Assembly (NCBI RefSeq): GCF_006716745.1
Contig: NZ_VFPP01000001.1
Span: 8,257,386 to 8,321,385 of the forward strand
DNA length: 64,000 nt
Reading direction: 5' to 3'
From: Saccharothrix saharensis
GTDB taxonomy: Bacteria > Actinomycetota > Actinomycetes > Mycobacteriales > Pseudonocardiaceae
The notes under the pieces are model-generated. The model did not search any database, was not told where the DNA came from, and saw nothing but the letters and a program-made list of their open reading frames with translations. Below are positions 35,584-43,143 of this stretch, in pieces (positions within the stretch are counted from its first letter, which is position 1; each line of letters begins with the position of its first letter). The position numbers and the translations under genes are program-made.

Positions 35584-36306
35584 GTGGACTGCCCAACCTG
35601 CCGTGAAGCGCTGTCCGCGCGCCTCGACGGTGAAGACGAGCCCGTGCCCGCCGCCGACGTGGACGCGCACGTGGCGCAGTGCGCCGACTGCTCGACGTGG
35701 CTCGTCCGGGCGCAGGCGCTGACCAGGACGATCCGGGTCCGCCCGGCGCAGTCCTCGCCGGACCTGGTCGCGACCGTGCTGGCGGACGCGCCGCCGCGCC
35801 ACGTCGCCCTGGTGCCGCGCCTGGCGCTGGCCGCCGTGGCGATCACCCAGCTGTGGCTGGCGCTGGCCCAACTGCTCGCCGGGGCGACCTCGCCGCCCGC
35901 GCACGACGAGACCATGGCCGGTCACCTGTTCAACGAGGGCGCGGCGTGGAACCTGGCGCTGGGCATCGGTCTGCTGGTCGCCGCCGTGCACGCGCACCGC
36001 GCCGCCGGGCTGCTGCCCACGCTCGGCGGGTTCGTCGCGGTGCTCGCCGCGTTCTCCGCGCACGACCTGTTCACCGGCACCGCGACGGCGGCCCGCGTGC
36101 TGTCCCACCTGCCGCTGGTGGCCGGGCTCGTGCTGCTGTGCCTGGTCCACCGCGCGCACCGCGACCAGCCCACGCCGGGCACACCGGCCCGGCACGATCA
36201 CGACGAGCACGACGGCACGGGCGAGCCCGACGACCACCGCCCGCCGCGGGCGGAGAAGCGCGGCCGGGGCGGTCTGCGGCCGACGGCCCGGCACCGCGCC
36301 GCCTGA
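35584..36306 (+). CDS. zf-HC2 anti-sigma factor, multi-pass membrane protein
   Basis: The 240-residue product starts with the zinc-binding anti-sigma module DCPTCREALSARLDGE... HVAQCADC (residues 2-40: CxxC, His, CxxC), the shape of ZAS proteins that hold ECF sigma factors in the membrane. Membrane spans follow near 75-100, 120-140, 145-165 and 170-190, and the tail is His/Asp/Arg-rich. GTG at 35584 places the zinc motif at the N-terminus, as in relatives. It is divergent from the ECF sigma gene, its likely partner, rather than in the same operon. Confidence 0.85.
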   Translation: MDCPTCREALSARLDGEDEPVPAADVDAHVAQCADCSTWLVRAQALTRTIRVRPAQSSPDLVATVLADAPPRHVALVPRLALAAVAITQLWLALAQLLAGATSPPAHDETMAGHLFNEGAAWNLALGIGLLVAAVHAHRAAGLLPTLGGFVAVLAAFSAHDLFTGTATAARVLSHLPLVAGLVLLCLVHRAHRDQPTPGTPARHDHDEHDGTGEPDDHRPPRAEKRGRGGLRPTARHRAA

Positions 36307-36314
36307 CCGCGCCG

Positions 36315-37496
36315 TCACGTGGTCACCGGCGTGATGCCACCGGCGGCGGCGAGCGCGCGGTGCAGGGCGAGTTCGGCGGTGGGTCCTTCGGCGAGCACGA
36401 TGCCCGTGCACGACCGCTGGTCGGTCAGGTGCTCGACCAGGTCGCCGGGGCTCGCGGTCGGGTACCACTCGGGAGAGCCGGGCAGCCCGCGCAACCGGTC
36501 CACCCCGGACCACCCGCGCAGGACACCGGCTCGTCGCGGGTAGGCCAGCACGAACGCCACCCCGACGCCGGGTTTCAGCGGCTCGGTCAGCAGCGCCGGT
36601 TCCGCCGCCAACGCCATCGACACCATCGCGTCGTAGACGTTGGTGCCCAGGGACCGGCACAGCGCTTCGCCGACGAGCGCGCCGCCGATGCGCGCGTTGA
36701 CCTCGACCACCTCCGGGCCGTCGGCGGTCAGCACGAACTCGGTGTGCGCGAACCCCCGGTCGTGCCCGGCGACGGCCAGCACCCGCTCGATCCAACGCCC
36801 CAGCTCGGCGAGGTCGGCGGCGGGGAACGCGACGGGGAACGCGGCCGCCTCCTCCCGCCGCACGGGTTCGGGGGAGAGCTGGCGGCTGAGCACCCCCAGC
36901 AGCCGCGTGCGGCCGGCCCACGTGACGGTCTCGGCGCTGTAGAGCGGCCCGGTGAAGTACGGTTCGGCGATCAGGTGGCCCTTGAGCGGCGTGCGTTCGG
37001 CTTCCCGCAGCGCGGCGTCCAACTCGGCCCGGGTGCGGACCAGCCACACACCGCGCGACGACGTGCCCGCGGAGTCCTTGACCACCAACGGGAACGCGTC
37101 GGCCGACCTCGGGTCGACCGGCCCGCTGCGGCTCAGTCCGTGCTGGTACAGCAGCGCCCGGACCGCGCCCTTGTCGCGCAGCACGCGCACCGCGTCCACC
37201 GACGGGCCGGGCAGACCCAGTCGCCGGGCCAGCTCCGCGCCGGGGACGGCCCACGTGTCCGTGGAGCTGATCAGCCCGGCCACGTTCGGCATCGCGCGCA
37301 GGGCGGCCTCGCACGCCCGGACGTCGGTGGTGTCGAGGTCGACCACCCGCACGCGGTCCGGGCCGAGGGTGGTCAGCTCGTGGGTGTAGATCGACCGGTC
37401 GCAGGTGAGCAGGCACAGGTCGTGGCCCGCGTCCTCGGCCGCGTCGGCGAGCCGGCCGAGGCCGAACGTGAGGGCTTCCAGCAGCACGATGGTCAC
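36315..37496 (-). CDS. ATP-grasp ligase
   Basis: A 393-residue ATP-grasp enzyme that would join a carboxylate to an amine via an acyl phosphate. An N-terminal Rossmann-like lobe (VTIVLLEALTFGLGRLADAAEDAG) is followed by the ATP lobe FPLVVKDSAGTSSRGVWLV (near 130-148) and the metal-binding end FVLTADGPEVVEVNARIGG (near 255-275). It resembles amino-acid/dipeptide ligases rather than primary metabolic carboxylases. Its GTG overlaps the PLP gene stop by 4 nt, so the two proteins act in one pathway: the PLP enzyme makes an amino acid and this enzyme couples it. Product unknown. Confidence 0.87.
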   Translation of the reverse strand: MTIVLLEALTFGLGRLADAAEDAGHDLCLLTCDRSIYTHELTTLGPDRVRVVDLDTTDVRACEAALRAMPNVAGLISSTDTWAVPGAELARRLGLPGPSVDAVRVLRDKGAVRALLYQHGLSRSGPVDPRSADAFPLVVKDSAGTSSRGVWLVRTRAELDAALREAERTPLKGHLIAEPYFTGPLYSAETVTWAGRTRLLGVLSRQLSPEPVRREEAAAFPVAFPAADLAELGRWIERVLAVAGHDRGFAHTEFVLTADGPEVVEVNARIGGALVGEALCRSLGTNVYDAMVSMALAAEPALLTEPLKPGVGVAFVLAYPRRAGVLRGWSGVDRLRGLPGSPEWYPTASPGDLVEHLTDQRSCTGIVLAEGPTAELALHRALAAAGGITPVTT

Positions 37497-38536
37497 GGCA
37501 CGGGGTCCTTCCGGCGTTCCTGCGCGGGGACGACCGCCCGGCGGGCCCACTCCATCGCGGCCCACGGCGGCGCCAGGTCGTCCAGCGAGGTGATCTCCAC
37601 CGGCGCGAGCCGCGCCGGGTCCAGGGCCTCGCGGTGGCGGGCGAACACGCGGGCCGCGTAGCGGTGGCCGGTGTCCGCCCCGATCACGAGGTGCGTCCGA
37701 CCGGGATCGCGGTTCGCTTCCCAGCGCGCGGCCAGGTGCGCCGCGCCGGTGGACAGGCCCGCGAACACGGCGTGGTCGCGCATCAGGCCGATGGTGGCGG
37801 CCATGGCGTGCTGGAAGTCCAACCAGTGCACGCGGTCGTACAGCTCGTGGTGGACGTTGTCGAACGGGATGGCGCTGCCGATGCCCGCGATGATGGCGTC
37901 GGGATCGGTGAACCGCTCGCTGCCGAACGTGACGCTGCCGAACGGCTGCACGCCGACCAGCCGCACGCCGGGGTCGTGCCCGCGCAACGACCGCGTCAGC
38001 CCGCCGCTGGAGGCCCCGGTCCCGACGCTGCCCACCACCGTCAGCTCCTGCTCCGGCAACGCCCGGCGCACCAGGTCGGCCAGCTCGGCGTACCCGAGGT
38101 GGTGGACGGGGTCGTGGTACTGGCGCATCCAGTGCAGCCCGGGGTCGCGGGCCAGCAGCTCGCGCACCCGGGCGACCCGGCGGTTCTGGTCCAGCCGCAG
38201 GTCGTCCGACGGCGGCATCTGGTCCACGGTGACGCCCAGGATCTCGAGCTGGGCGCGGATCGTGTCGTCCACGGTGGTGGAAGCCACGATGTGGCAGCGC
38301 AGGCCGTGCCGGTGGCAGGCCATCGCCAGCGCGAGCGCGTAGATGCCGCTGGAGCTGTCGACCAGCGTCTGTCCTTTGTGGATCACGCCGGTGCGGAGCA
38401 GGTGCCGGACCGCGCCCAGCGCCGCGTACACCTTCAGCGTCTCGAACCGGATCAGCACGATGCCGGGGGAGAGCCGGACGAGCGCGGGCGCCTTGAGCGC
38501 GTCGGTGATGTGGTCGTGCACCGGCGTGGGGGTCAT
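37493..38536 (-). CDS. PLP fold-type II enzyme (cysteine-synthase/CBS-like)
   Basis: A 347-residue beta-family PLP enzyme. The usual catalytic N-P-T-G-S-x-K-D-R loop is shortened to IRFETLKVYAALGAV, with Lys near residue 35 as the likely Schiff-base residue. The Asn loop appears as DSSSGIYALALAMA instead of SSGNTG, and the phosphate loop as GSVGTGASSGGL (near 170). The altered loops argue against ordinary cysteine synthesis and for a specialised amino acid such as those made by SbnA-like enzymes. It sits between DJ-1-like and ATP-grasp genes in one operon. Confidence 0.86.
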   Translation of the reverse strand: MTPTPVHDHITDALKAPALVRLSPGIVLIRFETLKVYAALGAVRHLLRTGVIHKGQTLVDSSSGIYALALAMACHRHGLRCHIVASTTVDDTIRAQLEILGVTVDQMPPSDDLRLDQNRRVARVRELLARDPGLHWMRQYHDPVHHLGYAELADLVRRALPEQELTVVGSVGTGASSGGLTRSLRGHDPGVRLVGVQPFGSVTFGSERFTDPDAIIAGIGSAIPFDNVHHELYDRVHWLDFQHAMAATIGLMRDHAVFAGLSTGAAHLAARWEANRDPGRTHLVIGADTGHRYAARVFARHREALDPARLAPVEITSLDDLAPPWAAMEWARRAVVPAQERRKDPVP

Positions 38537-38567
38537 CGCTGGGTTCCCTCGTGGGTCGACGGGGCGT

Positions 38568-39251
38568 TCAGGCGCGCCAGACCGTGCCGCGCCGCTCGTA
38601 CTCCAGGACCGTCTCCACGCGTTGGGCGAGCTTCGCCCCGAGGAACCGCTCCACCAGCCACAGCGCCACGTCCAGCCCGGACGTGATGCCGCCGCCCGTG
38701 ATCAGGTCGCCGTCGTCCACCACGCGGGCGTTGACGACGTTCGCGCCCTGTGCCGCCAGGTCCGCCTTCGCGCCGGTGTGCGTGGTCGCGTTGCGGCCCC
38801 GGGTGAGGCCGGCGGCGGAGAGCACCATCGTGCCGGTGCAGATGCCGACCCTCAGGGCGCGGGTGGCGGCGAGCCGGCGCAGGAACTCCCGGTCGGCCGC
38901 GAGCCGGTTGACGCCCGGCCCGGTCTTGTCGGTGTAGCCGCCGCCGGGCACGACCAGCACGTCCGCCGTGCCCGGCGTCCACGCCTCGGCGACCTCGACC
39001 TTCGTGCCGTAGGTGCACGTGACCGTGCCGGGCCGCGCGGCGGCGGCCAGCGACGTCGTCACCGCGCCGCCGCTCATCCGCCCGGCCAGGCCCAACACCT
39101 CCACCGGCGCGACGAAGTCCTGCTCCTCCACCCCGTCGAACACCAGTACCCGCACCCGGAGCGGCGACGCCGCGCTCGCCGTGCCGGCCGCCAGCGCGCC
39201 GCCGGCTCCCACGGACAACGCCGACGCGCGCAAGAAAGTGCGACGTTCCAC
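38568..39251 (-). CDS. exported DJ-1/PfpI (isonitrile hydratase-like) protein
   Basis: A 227-residue DJ-1/PfpI-superfamily protein with a Tat signal (ERRTFLRASALS, cleaved near ASA). Features are VLVFDGVEEQDFVAPVEVL with the conserved acidic residue, and the nucleophile elbow VGICTGTMVLSAAGL with Cys near residue 130. The closest described activity for this shape is isonitrile hydratase, though export is unusual. It lies 31 bp upstream of the PLP gene on the same strand, with GAGGG before that start, so the three genes probably form one transcript. Confidence 0.85.
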   Translation of the reverse strand: MERRTFLRASALSVGAGGALAAGTASAASPLRVRVLVFDGVEEQDFVAPVEVLGLAGRMSGGAVTTSLAAAARPGTVTCTYGTKVEVAEAWTPGTADVLVVPGGGYTDKTGPGVNRLAADREFLRRLAATRALRVGICTGTMVLSAAGLTRGRNATTHTGAKADLAAQGANVVNARVVDDGDLITGGGITSGLDVALWLVERFLGAKLAQRVETVLEYERRGTVWRA

Positions 39252-39272
39252 TGCGACCTCCCGGGTTCGACC

Positions 39273-39836
39273 TCACCCCAGTGGTCGGTCGGGACCCCCG
39301 TTCGGTTCCAGGCGTTCCGCGGCCGTCGCGGCGCGGACGAGCGCGGCGGTGACCGAGGAGCGGCGTTGCCGGGGCTGCGGGGGCCGGGTGATCACCAGCG
39401 TGGCGGGCGGCGCGTCCGGGACGTCCGGGTCGGCGACCCCGGGTAGCGGGTAGTGGGGACAGGTCGCGGACGTCGTGCCGCTCGGCGAGGCCGACCTGGT
39501 CGCGCGCGGCCGGCGGGGTCCGATCGGCACGGCGGCGACGCGGCGCTCGACCGCGATGGTCTCGGCGTCGAGTCCGGTGCGGTCGAACGGCTCGTGGACC
39601 AGGGCCGCGTCGGCGTCACCCCCGGGCGGGAGCGCGGGGTGCTCGCCCCAGCCGCACAGGCGACGGTGACCGGCAGGGACGTGCTGGGCGTGGTCGGCGG
39701 CGGCGCGCCGTTGCGGCGCGGTGCGGCCGGTGGTCTCGCGCACCCCGGCGGAGACGGTGTTCCCCGTCGGCGGGGACCGGTCGGCGAGGGCGTCGAAGCC
39801 GCCGGACGCGCCGGCGACCTCGATGACGTCGCCCAT
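39273..39836 (-). pseudogene. degenerate LysR-type regulator effector domain
   Basis: The minus-strand frame reads DADAALVHEPFDRTGLD and ERRVAAVPIG, the middle of a LysR effector domain. The continuation (ARDQVGLAERHDVRDLSPLPA) lies in another frame, and the end (ALVRAATAAERLEPNG) returns to the first. There is no N-terminal HTH; the first 50 codons look unrelated. The open frame alone would encode a 187-residue nonsense fusion. I call it a decayed LysR gene with 5' loss and frameshifts, between the SDR and DJ-1 genes. Confidence 0.6.
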
Positions 39837-39873
39837 GGCCGGTGCTCCTGGTGTGCTCGGTGGACGGTGGTGG

Positions 39874-40626
39874 TCAGGCGAGGCCGCCGTTGGCGAAGAG
39901 CACCTGGCCGTTGATCCAGCGGGCCGGACCGGCGAGGAACGCGACGGTCTCGGCGATGTCCTCCGGCTGCCCGAGGCGTTCGAGCGGGGCGGCCCCGGCG
40001 AACGCGGCGACCGCGGTGTCGTCCTTGTCCCGCAGGAACAACGGCGTGGCGGTCGGGCCGGGCGCGACCGCGTTGACGGTGATGTCCTTGCCGCGCAGCT
40101 CGCGGGCCAGGACCAGGGTCATGCCCTCGACCGCGGCCTTGCTCGCGACGTAGGCGCCGTAGGTGGGCAACCGGGTGCGGGTGACGGAGGTGGAGAAGTT
40201 GACGATCGCCCCGCCGCGGCGAAGGCGGCGGGCGGCCTGCTGGGCGACGACGACCGTGCCGCGGATGTTCGTGCGGTGCATTCGGTCCAGGTCGTCCAGG
40301 GCCAGTTCGGCGATCGGCGCGAGGATCATGATCCCGGCGGTGTTGACGACGACGTCGATCCCGCCGAACTCCGCTTCGACGGCGTCGAACACGGCGCCCA
40401 TGTCCCGCTCGTCGGCCACATCACCGGCCACGGCCAGTGCCTGCCCACCGCGAGCCGTGATGGCGGCGACGACCTCGCCGGCCCCGTTCTTGTTGCCGGC
40501 GTACTGCACACCGACCGCAAAGCCGTCCGCGGCCAGGCGCTCGGCAACGGCCCTTCCGATCCCGCCGCTGCCGCCGGTGACGAGGGCGACCCGGGTGGTG
40601 GCGGTGACGGGGGTGTTCTCGGTCAT
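39874..40626 (-). CDS. SDR family oxidoreductase (FabG-like)
   Basis: A classical short-chain dehydrogenase of 250 residues with the NAD(P) loop TGGSGGIGRAVAERL (near 18), DVADERD, the NTAG motif VVNTAGIM, catalytic Ser in FSTS, YxxxK in YGAYVASKAAVEG (near 160) and PGPTATPLF. The substrate is unknown; FabG-like proteins of this kind act on many alcohols and ketones. AAAGGA precedes the ATG. The TetR gene upstream on the same strand, 372 bp away, may regulate it. Confidence 0.93.
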   Translation of the reverse strand: MTENTPVTATTRVALVTGGSGGIGRAVAERLAADGFAVGVQYAGNKNGAGEVVAAITARGGQALAVAGDVADERDMGAVFDAVEAEFGGIDVVVNTAGIMILAPIAELALDDLDRMHRTNIRGTVVVAQQAARRLRRGGAIVNFSTSVTRTRLPTYGAYVASKAAVEGMTLVLARELRGKDITVNAVAPGPTATPLFLRDKDDTAVAAFAGAAPLERLGQPEDIAETVAFLAGPARWINGQVLFANGGLA

Positions 40627-40998
40627 GGGAACGTCCTTTCACGGTGCGCGAATGCGCGAGTGGGGGTGTGGTTCGTGAGGCGAGCGGGTCGCCGGTGGGG
40701 TGGAGGTGGGCACCCGCGCGGGCGCGCTGAGCTGCTCGGCGCGGGCACGGGGCACCGTGGGGCGAGGGGAGATCCCGCTGCGGCCGGCAGGCGCGGTGCC
40801 GGATGCGGCGGCGCGAGGAGCCGCGATGTGCGAGCGGTGGTGGTGCCGGGCTCGGCGGCAGCGGTGTCCGGGACGGTGGTGCCCCGCTGTGCGACGTGTG
40901 CGGCGGCGGAGGTCGTCGTGCGGTGATGGGCAGTGCGGCGCGGGGGTGCCGGGTGGGCGGTGCGGTGGGTGAGTGGGTGGGTGGGTGGGCAGTGTGGG
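40627..40998. other. gene-free, G-biased spacer between tetR and the SDR gene
   Basis: The plus strand is strongly G-rich (runs such as GTGGGTGAGTGGGTGGGTGG near 40965-40984) and the minus strand would encode only a Pro/His-rich, low-complexity chain. No start with a ribosome binding site and no conserved motif were seen. The GGGT-type runs could form a G-quadruplex. The promoter of the SDR gene must lie in the left end of this spacer. Confidence 0.5.
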
Positions 40999-41697
40999 TC
41001 AGGGGGTGGTGGTGGCCAGGTGGTTCAGCCATTCGGTCAGGAGGGCGAATTCCGCCCGGCTGAACGACTCCGGTCGGTTGGAGCGCAGCAGTGCGCTCAG
41101 CGTCGTCGCGGCTTGGGCGACGGTTGGCGAGGTGGTGGTGGGGCCGGCGTCCGGGTCGGGGGTGAGGATGCCGGGCAGGACGATGTCCCGGATGCGGGCC
41201 GAGAGCTCCGGGTCGCGGTCGGTCTCGGGGCGGTTCAGCAGGGACAGGGCGACGCCGGTGTTGGCGGCCATCACGACGTCGGCGGCGTGGTCGGGTTCGA
41301 CCGCCAGTCGGCCGGCCCGGGCGACTCGTTCGAGCACGCCCCGCAGCAGCTCGCGCGCCTCGCGGACGGCCCGCGGCGGCGAGGCCAGCCGTGGCGTGTA
41401 CATCAGGCGGTAGACGTTCGGGTGGTCCAGGGCGAACCTCGTGTGCCCGTCCCAGCCGTGCCGCAGGTCGGCCACCGGGTCGTCGGTCGGCGTCGCGGAC
41501 CGCTTCGCCGCCAGGTACTCCGCGAACCCGCGGTCGACGACGGCGGCCAGCAGGCTGTCCTTGTCGCCGAAGAGGCGGTAGATCACCGGCTGCTGCACGC
41601 CGGCCCGCTCCCCGACGGCCCGCGTGGAGATGTCGCCGGTCGGCGAGGTCTCCAGCAGCTCGGTGGCCGCCGCCAGGATCGCTGATCTGTTGTCCAT
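40999..41697 (-). CDS. TetR family transcriptional regulator
   Basis: A 232-residue TetR regulator with N-terminal HTH ISTRAVGERAGVQQPVIYRLFGDKDSLLAAV (about 23-53) and a helical ligand domain ending RAEFALLTEWLNHLAT. ATG at 41697 is chosen because TACCGT lies 7 nt upstream on the coding strand and the HTH then begins at the usual distance. The -10 is buried in a dyad at 41698-41712, which implies autorepression. The SDR gene is the likely target. Confidence 0.92.
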   Translation of the reverse strand: MDNRSAILAAATELLETSPTGDISTRAVGERAGVQQPVIYRLFGDKDSLLAAVVDRGFAEYLAAKRSATPTDDPVADLRHGWDGHTRFALDHPNVYRLMYTPRLASPPRAVREARELLRGVLERVARAGRLAVEPDHAADVVMAANTGVALSLLNRPETDRDPELSARIRDIVLPGILTPDPDAGPTTTSPTVAQAATTLSALLRSNRPESFSRAEFALLTEWLNHLATTTP

Positions 41698-41756
41698 GTT
41701 AGCAACGGTAACACGCCCGTCGATCGGTGACAACGGTTTCTTGTTAGCGACGATAC
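41698..41756. promoter_or_regulatory. two TetR-operator-like sites at the tetR promoter
   Basis: GTTAGCAACGGTAAC (41698-41712) and GTTAGCGACGATAC (41743-41756) share GTTAGCrACGrTA; the first is a near-dyad (GTTA...TAAC) and overlaps the putative -10 TACCGT of the leaderless tetR start. The sites are about 45 bp apart. Confidence 0.55.
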
Positions 41757-41761
41757 GGCGG

Positions 41762-42925
41762 TCAGGGGTGCTGGTCGAGCCAGGCCCGCAGCGCCCACCA
41801 GTGGCGCAGGGTGCCCAGCACGGTCGACGGGTCGGTGGCGACGTCGTCCCAGGGCGTGCCGGTGATCTCGGCCAACCGGTCGAGCCGGTACCGCACGGTG
41901 TTGGGGTGCACGTGCAGCGCGGCGGCGGCGTGGCCCAGGCGTTGCCCGTGGTCGAGGTAGACCAGGGCGGTGCCGACCAGTTCGCGGTGGAAGTCGTCGG
42001 CGTGGTCCAGGGCCGCCAGCGTGCCGCGCAGCAGGTCGGCGAGCACCGGTTGCGCGGCCAGGGCCACCTCGCCCGCCAGGTCGGTGAGGTCGTGCACGCC
42101 GCGCAGCCCCTCCCGCCCGGCGATCCGCAGGCCCGCCACGCACAACGGGTGCACGTCGCGCATGGCGGTGAGCCCCGTCGCCGGCGCCACCACCAGCAGC
42201 ACGTCCGGCGCGAGGTCCGCGGGCGTCGGCCGGCGCGCCGACAACCCGGTCAGCCGCCCCTCGACCAACCCGAACACGCCGCCGCACGCCAGGAGGCGTT
42301 GCTCCAACGCCCGCGCCTCACCCGGCTGCGTCACGTCCGACACCAGGCAGTGGTAGCGCCCGTCGGACGACAGGCCCGCGCGCCGCAGCTCCGCCCGTTC
42401 CGGCGGCCCGCCATCACCGTGCAGCAACAACCGCCGCAGCAGGTGGGTCCGCGCGTCGCGGTCGGTGCGGGACAGCTCCAGCTCCGCCGTGTGGTAGCCG
42501 TTGATCACGTGCCGTTCCAGCGCCCCGGTGTAGCGGTCGAGGTCGACCATCCCCTCCAGCAGCACCTCGTCGGGCACGCCCGCGTCACGGCTGCGCGCGA
42601 TGGCGATCTTCATCGCCCTGGTGCGACCGGCCTGGACGCCGCGCAGCAGGCCGTCGATCGAGATGCCCTGCGCCGCCCGGTCCGCGCCCAGCGCCTCGGC
42701 GGCCTCGAAGTCCTGCGCCTCCGGCTCGTCGGACCGCTCGAGGAAGTCGAGCCCGGTCGCCAGCAGCACCTCGACGTGCCGCCGGTTCTCCACCTCCGGC
42801 AGCCGGGCCACCTCCGGTGACTGCTCGCGCGCGGCGCGGACCAGTTCCTCCACCACGCCCCGGTCGGTCGCCATCCCCCGGAGCACCTGCCCGAGCAGGC
42901 GACCGCGGCCGTGCGCTGCCGCCAC
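41762..42925 (-). CDS. PucR/CdaR family transcriptional regulator
   Basis: A 387-residue regulator. The N-terminal two thirds are a sensory region without a recognised PAS or GAF signature (RsbR-like helices plus a GGDEF-like remnant), and the C-terminus has the PucR HTH: YLDHGQRLGHAAAALHVHPNTVRYRLDRLAEITG (about 335-370). Relatives control purine, polyamine or diacid metabolism. GTG follows GGGAGG. It is divergent from the beta-propeller gene 218 bp away, a possible target. Confidence 0.9.
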   Translation of the reverse strand: MAAAHGRGRLLGQVLRGMATDRGVVEELVRAAREQSPEVARLPEVENRRHVEVLLATGLDFLERSDEPEAQDFEAAEALGADRAAQGISIDGLLRGVQAGRTRAMKIAIARSRDAGVPDEVLLEGMVDLDRYTGALERHVINGYHTAELELSRTDRDARTHLLRRLLLHGDGGPPERAELRRAGLSSDGRYHCLVSDVTQPGEARALEQRLLACGGVFGLVEGRLTGLSARRPTPADLAPDVLLVVAPATGLTAMRDVHPLCVAGLRIAGREGLRGVHDLTDLAGEVALAAQPVLADLLRGTLAALDHADDFHRELVGTALVYLDHGQRLGHAAAALHVHPNTVRYRLDRLAEITGTPWDDVATDPSTVLGTLRHWWALRAWLDQHP

Positions 42926-43143
42926 CGGCCCACCTCCCGCCGCGACGTTGTGGCAGTGGCATAACGAGCGGGCGGCTCGTTGGGCATCGGCCCCTACCGC
43001 GGGCGCGCCGCGAGCCGGTATCCATTACCTACTGAACGGTAACACCTCCGGCCGGACCCGCGGGCCCACGGGTTCGGCGACCTCCCGTGGACGACTCGAA
43101 CCCTGCACGGATGTGACAACCCCGCATCCGGTTTGGAGCTCTC

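Noticed and set aside
34930..37416. An 828-codon minus-strand open frame that looks like one large protein
   Set aside because: It is stitched from shadows of the ATP-grasp, anti-sigma and ECF sigma genes; each real gene is better in its own frame.
42926..43143. A hidden small ORF between the PucR and beta-propeller genes
   Set aside because: No start with a ribosome binding site opens a frame of useful length; the spacer is better read as two divergent promoters.
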